Shown here: piece by piece, positions 13,801 through 27,400 of the stretch | Layout: each line of letters begins with the position of its first letter | Position numbering within the stretch: the stretch's first letter is position 1 | From: Tetrahymena elliotti 4EA | Taxonomy: Eukaryota; Ciliophora; Oligohymenophorea; Hymenostomatida; Tetrahymenidae | Direction: 5' to 3' | DNA: 64,000 nucleotides | Assembly: GCA_000231825.2 (NCBI GenBank) | Contig: JH720294.1 | Location: forward strand, 2,574,654-2,638,653 | Notes under the pieces: generated by a model | Told to the model about the DNA's origin: nothing | The model's input: the letters and a program-made list of their open reading frames with translations, nothing else | The model's database searches: none | Made by a program: the position numbers and the translations under genes

Positions 13801-16800
13801 AATGCACTTGTTTTCCAACTCAATAGAGATTTCATTTCTGTGTTTGAAATTATTCTTAGCATTTCTAATGTAACACGTTTTATCAGCAAAGCATACAGCA
13901 AAATACAAACCATCAGATGAAAAAGCTATTTAAGAGACTATTAATGTATTGTTATTAAATTGATCTTGCAACTGATAATTCTAGCTTGTGTTGAAGAATT
14001 TGCAGCTATCATCTAATGAGTAGAGAGCTATGCTTTGCTCATCAGGAGATATGGCAAAGGCCTTAATTTCATTGAGTGGGTTTTATTATTTTTAATTCAA
14101 CAAATAAAATTGAGAATCAAATAAAGAAATTTAAAATTAATTAAAAGCCAATAAATATTAACTATCACTTGTGAATTAAAGTGTTTAATTAATTGCAATA
14201 AAATTCATTATTTTTATTATAAATTCATTCTTTTCTAGAATTTTACTGCTGTTAATTTAACTTGTTGAAATAGATTGCTATTTATTTGAATTAACTGGCT
14301 GGATAAATTCTCTAATTTGGCTGCTGTTCGATGCTGAAATAACTAGATATTAATCGTTTTTAGAAAATGCAAGAGAAACAATATTAGTTGTGTTAAGATT
14401 ATCTATCTCAAATTATTCACTCAGAATAAACTAATTCTGGCTTTGTTTTAGAACTTTTAATTTATTTTATTAAGCTACGATAAGGTAAGTGTCATCTGAA
14501 GAAAATGCAGCAACGATTTTTTATTCAGCTTTGAAAAATAATGAAGTCACATTGCTAAAATTATCAGAGACTTTTCTTATTTCTAATTTATTTTCTGTGT
14601 TAGCTAAGAGTAAATAATTTCCAGTTGATGAGAAGATTGCTTTATTTCCTTTAACATTTTTAATTAAATTAAAACCAAACTCAAATGATCCATAATAGCA
14701 AGTACTATTTCCTGTTAAAACAAGAATTTAATTATATGTTGAAACACATATTTACTTTATTCCTTCAGAGAATTTTTTTTATTTCTCATTTCTGAATGTC
14801 TTTTTATTGACTTGAATTAAATTATTGTCAGAATGTAAAATCAAATTTCCATTGCACATGCACAAATCATACAGAGGCTCTTAACTGATACTCTAAGATC
14901 TCACTATGTTGAAATCTCCTTTAGAAATTCTAAACTCATTCAGATACCCTGTTAAGGATAATGCATAAATTGTATTGTTTTCTCCAATGATTACACTTTT
15001 ATATGAAAATGTATTTTTTGAATTATACTTGAGTTAAATGCTATGAAAATTTGCATTTTTTGTATTTGCATAAATAAAATTTAAGTTTGATCCTTTCAGA
15101 TAAGCTTCACTGAGATTGCAATAATCTAAAGTTATAGTTTCATCTTTTTATTAAGGGATATACGCCTTTGAGAAGGAGCACTTCGAAAGATTAAGTCTAG
15201 GAAATTAGAAATTAGATAAGAAAAGCACTGAAATTAAATTAGATGCTCCTGTGTCTATTTAACTAATATCTGTGCTATTTTTGATTAGGGATCTCTTTAA
15301 AAATTAAATGTATCTATTGTTATGTTGAATACAATCCAAATAATATGTTTCTCTGAAAAACTATGAATCAATGTCCTTTTAAATTAATTTATAGAGTTTC
15401 TTAAGGATTTAATATTCTGTTTAGTTTTTTCCTGGATTGATAATAGTCTTTTTATTTATGTTGAATTTCTCTAACTCGCTTAAAGGAAGTTTGAAAATCT
15501 ATTCTTTATGAATATCGAAATCAGTCTTCATAGCCCTAGCAGCGAAGTATTCATAAATAGACTTATGCTTAAACTCAATTAAATCTAAATATAATTTATC
15601 ATTTTCATCATCATTATTCAGAATATTCACATAGTCTAAGGCGAGGCTATCATTTTAATCATTTTTAATTGTCTCTAATGCCTTAAATCTTGTAATTATA
15701 TTTGAATTTTCATAAAAGAAGATTTTTTATTTCAAATCCTCTTTCTGTTCATCGTTTAATGTTTCTTCGACATCTGCACTCAAACTGAATATATTTTTTA
15801 CCTACAAGAGTCTTACTTACAAGAAATTCTTTTTCTATAAATTTGAAAACATGTGAATGGCTATTGTTTAGAAATAACTAAAATAATTTTAAATTATCAA
15901 AGCTATTAATTCCTCTCTGCTGTAATTTTTAGATTGAATTTTTTAACCATCAATAAATGATATAGCTTCTCTTCTAAACTGTTAAGAAAAAAAATATTCT
16001 TGCACACTGATTTAATCTGTGATTTAGTCGATAATGTTTCTTTTAGAATTACCTTGAATTTCTGCTATGAGTCGAGTAAATAAATACAAATTTATTGGCA
16101 AATAAAGCAGTTTTTCTATTTGCTTATTCTACAAGCACTCTTCCATTAGTTTGATTTTCTCTATTTCCAGTTTTTTCTGTTATACCTCATCATATTCTTA
16201 TTGTATGCTTAATTTTCTAAAGAATTGCTAATAGTAAATTTCAATATCTTTTTTCTGAAATTCAAGTAATTTAACTAAAACATAAGACTAGTCAATCACA
16301 TTGAAATTATCATCTTTAATACTAAAGCAAAGACTAGCATCATCTACTGAGAGCTTCTCTTGCCTAGAAGAAACAATAACCAAAGTATTTTTCCATTCAC
16401 TGATTTTTAATTGTGAGTAAACATTAAAATAATTTCCTGAATACTCATCAAATCCATCTAATAAGATTAATTTATTCCAGTCAGATTATTTAAGTTTCTC
16501 AATTTGTTCAATAGGAAAGTTAAAAGATTCCAAATAACTCTCTATTGAAGGATTTTGTGCATCTAATGAATTGCATTTGATAAATATTGGCAGATAACTC
16601 AGCCCATCATCTTCTTACTCCTCCTTTAATCTTGCCTCAATCTATCTCAAAAGCATAGATTTACCTGCACCTCCTTCTGCCAAAATACCTAAAATCCTAC
16701 AATTTCTATTAACTTAACAAACTGTCTCATCTGTGCTGCTCTAAAGGTTATCAGATTTTAAAAAGAATTCAAAAATATCATCAATCGCATTAGTAAGTTT

Positions 16801-18825
16801 TTGATCTTCTTTTTACTATAACTAGCCTTTAATAACAATAATTTTCTAATTGACATAGAATTATATGACTTCAAGCAAAACATCATCTTTTTGTTCAATA
16901 TTGCTTTCCTGTCTCCTATGAACATCATCCTCCCATTTCTCATATAAACACCTAATCATTTACTTTTCAATATCAGATTTATTTCTTATTTTCTCTTGCA
17001 CAGACTCTAAATGATACTCTTTCATGGAATGTACTCTCTGAATAGCATAATTAATAACATCTTAGCTTAACTAATCATCAATAATAACCTGCTTTGCAAT
17101 ATCAATTAGCTTTTGGTCTTTCTTGAACAAGATTTTAACCCTGTCATCCTTCTCAGATAAAAGACAGTGAATTAAATGAATAGTAATTTCCTACTACTCC
17201 TCATGTTTATTTGGAATTTTTCCTAAAATAATTCTGTATTTTATCAAAATAGAATTAGCCAAAAACCTAAAAGTAGTATTTTTAACAGCAAAACTATAAT
17301 AGCTTTAAGATTCTTTCTCCTTTTCTTTTTCTTTTTCATTAGATCTTTAAAGCAAAATATCGACAAAGCTATGCATCAAGTCAGCGACATTCTTGATTCC
17401 TTCAAAATCAGATTTACTGCTTTTTTCAAAAAGGACAACATCAAAGAGAAAATTGATTTATGCTAAAATATAAAGCAAATATTGATCAGAGAGTTTTTTG
17501 CTTTTGTAAATAAGATATTGTTCAATGAAGAACTCGATTTCTTTTTCAGCTGGAACTTGAAGAAAAGCTCCTTTGAATTTATCAATCTTGATTTTGTACA
17601 AATTGAATAAAAAGAGGAATTTCATATTCTTAATTTGACATCCATCTACTTTGACAAATTAATTGCTTTGATATTCTCTTATGTTACTTATTTCCTCACA
17701 AACTTTGACAACAAATTCAATCAAATCAGGTATTAATTCTACGATAGCACCTGTTTGAACAGCAATAAGAGCTTTTAAAGAAAAAACAACAGCATCTGAC
17801 ATAAAAGTTGCAAGTTTCTCATATCCCGTCAAACTAGCTGTATCCAACCCAATTCTATTTCTGTTAATATCTAAATAAAATTCTGAAAGAAAAACTAAAT
17901 CCAAACAAGGCTGGGTCTTAACTTTAAGTTTTAAATATTAAATAAAGTATTCAATTTCCTTAATATGTTCTTTAATATCTTTTTAAATGAATGAATCAGA
18001 ATTAACTAAGCCAGTAAGCATATATTGTTAGTAGACTTAAAGTATATGAAAAATCATAATTCTATATCCCTCAGAATTCTAAGCAATTAAGGGCTTAAAA
18101 TTATATAAACATTTTGTAAACATTTAATGCATTTCAAACACTTGAGTATTTTGTTAAATATCTCTCTAAATCTTTCTTTCATCAACATATTTATCAAATT
18201 TCTTTTGAAATTCTGTGTGAATATTATCTCCAAACTTATACATTTTTATAATAGAATCTTAAGGTTAGTTTGTTTAAGTGGGATTGTTGTTTTCTTTTGT
18301 AATTAGATAATTACTCTAAGTAGTCTTGAAATTTTGAGTTTAAAACCTATCTAATTCTTTTAACTTTTATTCTTTTTTGTTATGCTTGCTTGTTGTGCAT
18401 CCTCCTCCTCCATTTAATTTAAATGTACCCACATCTGAAACCTAAACTAATCTAAAAATGAATTTAAAGATTGCTTTTTAAGCCTGATTCAAATCATTTT
18501 TGAAGAGTAAATTAAATAGCTTCTATTTAAACTCTTGACTGATGAAAAATTCAAACAAAACATTATCTGATTCCATAATGAAGATTTTATTTATAGATAA
18601 TTTTAAGTATAGAAAAGTATTTTGATTTATTTAGATCTTGTAAATACACTTTGAATCATCTTTTTAAGTGGAAATATTACTCTCAATTTAAACTTATTTC
18701 AACTAAACTTTCTAGCCATTTTGTTTTTTAAGCAATTATTTTATCTTAAATCCATTTCCTTGAGAAAGTGTTATTTTATGCTCTGATTTTTAAGCTTAAA
18801 ATTGATTAAAATCTCTTGCTTTCAT
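10873..18825 (-). CDS. NACHT-type NTPase with pentapeptide-like and WD40 repeats
   Basis: Two exons, 18825-12793 and 12474-10873, are split by one phase-0 intron (12475-12792) and encode 2544 aa. ATG 18825 is the first Met after an in-frame TGA. The first ~650 residues are helical and unrecognised. A STAND/NACHT ATPase follows: Walker A GGAGKS near residue 720, Walker B LILLDGFDEY near 785, a VIVSSRQ sensor-like strand, and the EYFAAR motif near 1088 typical of the end of NACHT helical regions. Near 1215-1245 is a short pentapeptide-like run (CNLSEAYLKGSNLN). The rest, from about 1375 on, is WD40 repeats, degenerate at first and canonical in the last four or five (GSYDNTCKIW, SGSSDSTCKIW). 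By family, such proteins oligomerise on ligand sensing; the ligand and role here are unknown. Confidence 0.9.
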
Positions 18826-19927
18826 TTTGCAAATTTGGGATGTTAGTTTAATCAATTTCTTCTCTTTAAATTATCTTTTGTTTATTTTTAATTAAAACCC
18901 TCAAAAATCCAGTAAGTTAACTTTCTTATCATTTAAAATAAAATTTATAAATTGTCATAATTTTCATACTGACCCAAAATATCTGCATTACCTATTCTTT
19001 GAATTTAAGCAATCTTAATTTTGGGTACATTAAAAGCCAATAAAATATCTTAAAATTAATTAAATCCCAATTATTTGTTTTAAGTTATTCAGCTTGTATA
19101 ATGACCCAAAACATCGATATATCTTATTTCTTTGAATTAAAGCAATATTAATTTTTGGTACAAAAAAAACATTAAAATTACTAAAATTTCAATTCACAAA
19201 TTATTATTTATTTTTAGTTGTAATTTCTTATTTTAAAATTATTTTTTTAATCTTCATATTTTTCTTTTTAAAAACAAAGATTTTTTAACTTTATTTAATA
19301 TCTAAATTGTTAAAAAAAAAATAAATTTTATTTTTTTATTTTTTAAAATGTTAAATTAAAATTAATTTTTGAAAATAAAAATGAATTTTTTTATCTTCTT
19401 AAATTTATTTGAAATAAAAGACAATAAATAATTTACAATTTTATGATTGAGTTTTATTTCTTTATCATAATAATAAAAAAATAAAGAGAGTATTTTCTCA
19501 CTTAAAAGTTTTGAAAGAAAATTAAACTTTTTGAAATTAATATTTTAAATTCATTTTATGATTACATGAAAATTAAATAATCATTTTTCCATTTTTTAAT
19601 TAAGTTGACCAAAGTAACATCAATTTTAAAATTAAAAAAATAATAATAATGAGTTAAAATGTTATTTAAAAGCAAGTATATTAATATTATTGAATTTTTA
19701 TGTTATGTGCATGATTTAAATATCAAAATTGATAATAAAAGATTACTGATTTATTTGAAGTAATTATGATGTATTTGTTAAGTTGTGAATGAATAAATTG
19801 CTTGGTAAATTTTGGTTTTTCAAAATTGCTTTGAAAATTTAAAGATTTGTTTAAATTTTAAGAAAATATATTTTTTAAAGAGTGATTATTTTTTTGCTAT
19901 TAAGAATATTAGAAGTTTTATAAAAGT
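18826..19927. other. Divergent intergenic region between NACHT-WD40 and TTLL3 genes
   Basis: Shared upstream region of two divergently transcribed genes. It is very AT-rich and contains the paired hairpin repeat annotated at 18971-19161. No other gene, RNA or clear promoter element was recognised. Confidence 0.6.
18971..19161. repeat. Two-copy hairpin repeat upstream of the NACHT-WD40 gene
   Basis: Copy 1 (18971-19028) and copy 2 (19103-19161) are about 58 bp each, 132 bp apart. Both start with GACCCAAAA, pass through a TTTCTTTGAATT-like block and an AAGCAAT block, and end in TTTTGGGTAC or TTTTGGTAC. The ends of each copy are near-complementary, so each can fold into a hairpin; pairing is better in copy 1. 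They lie 146-336 bp upstream of the NACHT-WD40 start codon. They could be cis-regulatory, a tiny duplicated element, or a structured RNA. Confidence 0.55.
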
Positions 19928-22900
19928 ATGAGTTCTTTAGATGAAGGTTTAAAATAGATGAGTTAATAAGAATATAGAAACGAAGGATTAAACCAGGAAT
20001 GTGATTAAGATGAGTAAATATATTAAAAAGAGCAAAATTTAAATGGTAATGAACTAGACAGTCTATCTTCTCCTCCTTCAGACAATTAAGATGAAGGTGA
20101 TTTTGATTTGGATGATGATATCAAACCTGATGTAAAAATATATTAAAATGGATCACAAAATCAAATATCATCTACACAAAGAATAAGCTAAACGCAAATA
20201 CCTTAACAGCAAGGTGGGGGAAAAAGGAATTCATCTCTTTTGCAAAAAGAGCACTACCACCAAAAGAATTAGGTATTGACTTATTTTTGATACATAGAAA
20301 AGTATGAAGCCATATTTATTATTTATAAATAAATAGGAGATTATATAAAAACTCATGGAGAAGAAGAAAAAAGAATAAGAAGAAAAAGAAAAAAAAGAAT
20401 AAAAATTAAAAAAAAGAGAAGAAAAATTGAGAAAGCGTATGCTTGAAGAAGCAGCAAAGGTTAGGGAACAAAAAGAGGTTAATTTAGAATCATAAACTGA
20501 ATAAAGCGATCATTCAAACGTGACAAAATCTAAAAAGCTGAAATTTAAGAGTGTTTAAGACATTTACTAACTTGTAGTTATACAAGGAAAAATTTAAAGA
20601 GAGCAATTAACAGAAAAGCAACAACAAGAATTGATCGAATTTGAAAGCAAACTAAACGAAGAAAAAACGGTAGTAGTAAAAATGCAACAAGTTTATAGGT
20701 CTCGTTAGATTACATTCTTAGAGGAGTTAAAGAAAAAGTAGGAAAGAAAAAAGTATGAAGAAGAAATGCAAAAATTAAAGCAAGAGAAAATACAAATAAA
20801 GCTTAGAGAGTAATATGAAAACGTTAATTCTAATCTTTATGCTGAGACTGAACTATTCAAGTAAAAAAAGCAAGAGATTGCTAAGGTTAACACCTAAAAA
20901 TAGCTTGTAAGAGCATCATCAGCTGAAGGTAAATGAAATTTAGTTATTTTTTTATTTGAATGTTTTTGATTTGTTAAGATTTATAAACATTCTGAAAACA
21001 AATGTTATAGATTATATAAATCATCTATCAAACTTCTATTTTGATCAATTACTAGTCAATCAGTCAATTAATTTTTCTTTTTTCTATACAATTTACTTAG
21101 AGGTTAAAGAAAAGGATGAGAAGAAGGATATAGCTAAAAAGATTTAGTAGAAGAATCAAGAATACATAGAAAAGTTGAAGGAGAAAAAGAGATTAGAGAT
21201 TGCAAAAGAGGAAGAAGAAAAGAAGAAAAAAGAGCAACTTAAAGAGAAAATGAAGGATTTTGTTCTTGTTAATATCAAAAAAGACATTGAAAATGGAGTC
21301 TTTTTTGTAGATGTGCCTGAGAAAAAACCTAAAAAAGATAAAAAAAAGAATGAATGTAAGAAACTTTTGTTTTATTTTGTTAATTTTAAAAATATTTCTG
21401 AAACATAATAAGCCAAAGAAGAAAATATTTAAATCACATCTCCAAAATTAAATTCTACTAAGTCTTTATCATCATAAATTACTAGAAAGACAAATGAGGT
21501 TAAAAAAGTTGAAAAACTCCCAAAAATCAAAGACTCAAACAAAGAAAATCAGTCCAAAGAAAGAAATGAAGATGATGAAGGGGATGATGGGGATTATGAA
21601 TATGATGAAGGAGATGAAGGTGCCAGTGATGGAGAAGATGAAGAAGATGCTAATGGAAATGCTATTAAAAGAAAGCTTAGAAAATATCCTTTCATCACTG
21701 ATTTAGAGTTATGGAAAAAAAAGCAGAGATTGCCAGCAGATATTAAAGTAAATATTTATTTGTTTACTTTTTGGGTTTTTATTTAATTTAATTTTTAAAA
21801 TAGGTGTTTATTGTTACAGGAGGTTATCATGATATATCAAAATCTTTGAAAAAGAGAGGATGGATTGCAAATCCTGATACAAAAAGTCCTTGTTATAATT
21901 TTAGATGGAGTTTATAAACAAAAGATATTGACTATGAAAATTTAAGAGATTTTTAGATTGTTAATCACTTTTAAAAGAGTGCTTGCATCACAACTAAAGT
22001 TGGGCTTTGCAAAAGTCTAAGAAATCTTGTATGGCATGAAAATGTAGATATTGATACTTTCTATCCCAGATGCTTCGATTTGAATGATCCTGAAGATTTT
22101 GAAAATTTTGTTGAAGAATTTAAAAGCTCAAAAGTAATTCTAATTAATTATTTTAGATTTTATTGAATAATTTGTCAAATTTTGAATTTAAAAGGCTGAA
22201 AGCATCCTTAAGAGATACATGAGAATGTACTTTGAAAAGGACCCTGACATAGAAAAAATTAAAAAGCAAGCAGTAATTGCATTCAATGTTTGTGAAAGAA
22301 AAATGAAAGAATTAGATGAAATAATTGATGATCCAGTAAAATTAAATTGTTGTTTGGGTTAATTTTAATGTTTATTTTGTTTTAATAAAGAATTGTATTT
22401 AGTTGATAACAAAGAAAGAGTGGAATATACTTTCTGCTGATGAATTGACTGAAGAAAAGCTAGCATAAAAGAAATATGAGTAATGGTTGGAAAGAATAGA
22501 AGGAAAAAATAAGTCAAAACCTAAAAAGAAAAAGAAAGCTAAAAAAAGTAAGTAAGAAGGAGAATCAGCAAAAAAGGAAGAGGCCGAAGGCGAAGGAGAA
22601 GAGGAGGAAGATGAAGAAGAGGATGAGGAAGAGGATGAAAAGCAAATGGATGAATTCACTTTGAAGGTTCATTAGATCCTTAAAAGGTATAAGGTAAAAT
22701 ACCCTTAAGATTGCTTAACTGGAGAAGATAATGTGTGGATTATTAAGCCTGCTGGCCTTTCTAGAGGTAGAGGAATTACATGCTATAACAATTTAGTGGA
22801 AATTCTTGATCATGTTAAATCTAAAGAATCCTAATGGGTTATCCAGAAATATATAGAAAATCCTTTAATCATTAAGAAAAGAAAAGTAATTCAAAAGAAA

Positions 22901-23756
22901 ATTAAAATCAATCAATTAAATTTTTTTTTTAAATTAATTTGTTAGTTTGACATAAGAGTTTGGATTCTTGTCACTGATTGGAATCCATTGACAATATGGC
23001 ACTATACAGACTGCTATGTTAGATTCAGTGTTGATGATTACGATACTGAAAATCTTCAAAATAAATTCACTCACTTGACAAATAATATGATTTCTAAGCT
23101 AAAGTAGAGGGATGAGAAAGATGATATTACTGAATTAGGAAGTATGTACTTCAAGGAGAACTTTATAAATTATTTGAAAGTAAGCAAAAAAATTTAATAT
23201 TGTTTTTATTTAATGATTCATGATTTATTTTTATTTAGGAAAAAGAAGGCTATGATGTATTTACAGACAAGATTGAACCTTAGATGGTCAGAGCTATAAT
23301 TATGTCTTTAAAGAGTGTTTAGGATAGTATTGAAAATCGTAAGAATAGCATTGAAATGTATGGATATGATTTTATGATTGATGAATTGTACAATACTTGG
23401 CTTATTGAGATTAACTCGTCTCCTTCGATGGAATATTCAACAGTAAATAATTCTTTATATTAAGTTAAATATTTAATTTGGTATAATTATTATAATAGCC
23501 AGTTACTGAAAGGTTAGTCAAGGCAGTTTCAGAAGATATAGTTAAAGTAGTAATTGATTATGGAATGGAAAAGAGTAAAAAGGCTAGAAAAAATATAGAA
23601 ACTGGAGCATTTAAAAAAATATATAAAGGTAAATATGTCGAAGAAAAAACAAATGTAGTTGGTCTTAATTTAGTATGTGAGGGTATAGCCTTAAAAAAAG
23701 GAAAAAAGAATACAAATGTTGCAAAAGTCAATACTTTAAAACCTAACTTTCTATGA
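19928..23756 (+). CDS. TTLL3: Tubulin-tyrosine-ligase-like protein, TTLL3 (tubulin glycylase) type
   Basis: Ten exons encode 1058 aa: 19928-20272, 20337-20928, 21101-21355, 21413-21747, 21804-22133, 22195-22335, 22403-22885, 22946-23179, 23239-23442 and 23499-23756, all phase-consistent. Residues ~116-430 are highly charged, Lys/Glu-rich and probably coiled-coil. The ATP-grasp TTL domain follows: KRGWI early, [14 protein letters not shown] near 778, a [10 protein letters not shown] strand, [20 protein letters not shown], and [10 protein letters not shown] near 962. The NPLT.W and RGRG signatures match the TTLL3/TTLL8/TTLL10 clade, whose members ligate glycine to tubulin tails in cilia. Two acidic tracts (about 449-476 and 717-745) are present, the second inserted inside the catalytic region. 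The exact TTLL3/8/10 subtype is inferred. Confidence 0.92.
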
Positions 23757-24492
23757 TAAATTAAACAAATTAACGACAGCATTATTTCATTTTTGGTATT
23801 AAAATAAGTAATAAAAATAATCTAATTAATTAACTAACTAACTAATTAAATAAATATAATATATATATCCTAATAATTTTATTAATGTATTATTCTATAT
23901 TGTTTTGCATCATCAAATAACATACCCCTATTAAATTCTCAAAATCTCAATAAAAAGAAAATGAACATATTAACAGTAATTAGTTCTTATTTAAAAAACT
24001 AAAAAAAATATATTAATTAAAGAAATTTTCTAAGTTAAATAATTTACGATCATTGTACTCCAAAAAAAAATATTATTTTTAATTAATTTTTTTTAATTCT
24101 GATATTTTAAATCATTTTTTAATAACTCTGATTCTATTTATTTGCTTTTTCATTCTATTTTTTTATTAAATTTTTTATTTGTTAATTGCTTTTATGCAAC
24201 ATTTATTAAATATTTTTTACAAAAATTTATTAAATTAATCAATTTAATATGAAAAAATAGAATTGATCAAAAATTACTGAATTTTCAAATTAGTTTTTTT
24301 CATGAAAACAATAAATTTAAAAAGAAAATCATCAATAAAAACTTACAAAAGAAAAAAATAATAATTAAGATTTTTTTATTTGTGTATATTATGAAAAAAA
24401 TTAAAATTTAATGAAATATTGATGTGATGTTAGAAGAACCATTTAAATGAAATTAGAAATTTTAATGATTCAATTTTTTAAATCAAATTTTT
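23757..24492. other. Convergent AT-rich spacer
   Basis: Lies between the 3' ends of the TTLL3 gene (+) and the HEAT-like gene (-). It consists of AT-rich sequence with long A and T runs. No feature seen. Confidence 0.6.
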
Positions 24493-27400
24493 TCAATTTT
24501 TGTTAACAACTTTTTTCTTGTTTTTTTTGTTGTTAGGCTCATCACTGTTTACTTTTTTCTTTTGAGGGATATCGGCTTTTTAAGCAGAGAGTTTATTTTA
24601 TTTAGGCTCTTAGCTGTTTTTGGTTTCGTTTTGTTCTTTTAGAGGAAGAGCTTTCGTGGCTTAGTTTTATTTGGAAGAGGATGAGAAAAAATTAGAGATG
24701 GTATTTTTTTGGATGTTGTTTTTTATTGGTTTATTTATGTAAACATCTTTTTAACTTGGTTCCTTTTTGAGAGTTGCTACTTATGGTACAGTATGATTAT
24801 TATTTTATAATTCTTATTGCTACTTATTTAACAGAGATGTAAAAGAAACTTAATCGAAATTAGTATTTGATATTTCTTTCATTGATCCCTGAGAGAACAA
24901 CTCTTCTGGTTTTTAGATTTTTGAGAAGTTCATAGATTCTGTTAAATTACGTGTTTATAATGAAACTAATTCATAATATTGTTCTGGTAAAATTAAATCT
25001 AATTTGAAGGTTTTTAAAGATGTTTCTTTTTTAAAGCTTGTCCATTTTTAAACAATTAAATCTAAAGATATTTCACATAATAAGATAAATTTATCTTGTG
25101 AACTTAATTCTTTACTTTAATTTATTTTAGTATTTAGTGCTTCATTTTATATTTTGGTGTTAGATTGTTTCAATTTAAAATTGGAAAGATGTTAGAAATT
25201 TATGCTATTTAACAAAGTAGACAACTATTTAGGTTGAGTTGCTTACTTAAGTCTGATTATTATTGAGCTGAGTAATTCAAAAGATTAAGGATACTAAGAT
25301 TTATTTACCAATAGCATATCTAAGCTTTCATTTAAATTTTTAATTAAATTTTTCCAGAAAGGCTTGGCTTGAGACAAATAAAGAGGATGATTCATGTAGA
25401 AATAGAATAAATAAATTATATTATACTAAAGAGATCTAGAATAATCTTTTTCTTCAGTCTGATATATAGAATAAAAGAATTGTTAATGCTTTTCTGAATA
25501 AGCACGAACAATAGTACTTGAAAGAATTTAAAGAGATTCTTGTGCATCAGACAAATACAAGCATAAAGAAATCAAATAAGGATGAGGTAATTTATTTGTA
25601 TTTTCTGCTATTTTATGAAATATGGATCTTCTAACTATTTAATCAGAATCCATGCATCCTAAAATAGAAAGAGATACCAGAATATCCTCAGTTATGTAAG
25701 GGCTTTATTTAGGATTATTTTTTTATTATGAATTTTTATTGCTGTTAAAGAAAGGGTTTTAAGCATTGTTATTATTGTTATCAGTTTGATATATTTTAGG
25801 ATTTGATTGCATATGTATTTGGATATTTAATAAATAATGGGCAGATATTATTTTAAGATAGTTTTCGTCAGATATTTTAGAAGAAGGAGATAATTCTTTT
25901 GGAGAAAGCATGGCTTTGATGAGAAGAGAAAGGAATCTATTTAGTTAAACAGTTGTCTAAAATCTATCTGAATCTACTATCATAGAATATATAGTTTTAA
26001 TAATCAAACCTATTTATAAATTATGATGACAAATCAGCTGAACATTACCCCAGGCAATAGGTGTAGTTATTGTATTCTCAAGTACATCAATCATTGACTA
26101 AAAGATTTCTTGATCAGTCTTTGAAGTGTGAATATCAATCATTTAATTTCTTAATTTCATAGAATAATAAATATAGCAAGTATTGTAATAAACTTAATTT
26201 TTATGTTTGGCAATATTTTCTACACTATTTCTCACATTTATTGAGAACTTTTTACAAGAACAAATTTTATCTAATTTCTCTAATATTTTTATTATTCTTT
26301 TCTACTGGTTAGGGATGAAGTATCCATTAGCCATATCTCTTTCCAGAATTTCAATCATTTCTTCTGGATTCTTTCTTGAAGGAAACTCTGAAGCAATATC
26401 AAGCAGAGATAGTAAATGAATGTTATAATCAATTATTTTAATTTAATGTTGCTTAAGATTCATTTTTCCTGGATACAAGCTTATTAAATTCTTCATATTC
26501 TTGTAGTTATCAATAAAAAATTCAATAAACTAGCTAGAAATATGTTTTAAAAGGTCTAATTGATTCTATTACTTTTGAACAGTTACCAAAAAATAAAGAA
26601 GACTTTCATAAATTGTGATGTTTCCTTCTTTAAATTACTTAGAAGCCTCATTGAAAATAACTTAAATAGTTTTTTTGTTGAAAAAATTAAAGAAAATAAT
26701 TTTAATAAATTAATCTCCCATTTTAATCTCAGAATCGATTGAAATCAATTTCTAAAAGATTTACATAATTTATTAAAATTATGACAAGGTGCCATTTTCA
26801 TCTAACATATCTTATATCATGATATTGTTGTATTGTTTATACAAATCTTAAATGCTATTTTTGTGTTTTCTTAGCACATTAATGAATACCTCACTCTTGA
26901 AACTTTTAAAATTTTTCATGTGCTTTTCAAAAAACTTGAGACATTTCTATTTCTCAAATTACTCATCATCTTATATTGAAATTATATGCTCAAATATACT
27001 TTAGGATTTCATTATTATCTTGTATATTCTCTCTAACCCTTTGTGGATTAAAAAGCTCTTTTTCTAAAAGATATCTAAATCCATGCTCCATTACCTTCCT
27101 TTAGAAAAATAAAAGAAAATAATTTAAGAATTCAATTGCTTGCTAATAAAAAAATATTACCAACCATTTTATAAATAAATTCTTCATATTTGATTGAATC
27201 AGATAGCCTTAAATTATTATTGATTGTTTTTAAATCAAAATATTCTTCTTAATAGAAATACTGATAAGAATTAAAAATAAAGCCAACCAAAGCTTTGTAA
27301 GGATTGTATTTTGTTGTTGAAAAAGGGAAAATCATACTCTCAAAGGCATCTAAAATACAAAATAAGCTTTCTTTCTTTTACTATAAACTCTCAATTACTA

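Noticed and set aside
22399..22659. Minus-strand poly-Ser ORF
   Set aside because: Antisense shadow of the Glu/Lys-rich tract of the TTLL3 exon 22403-22885.
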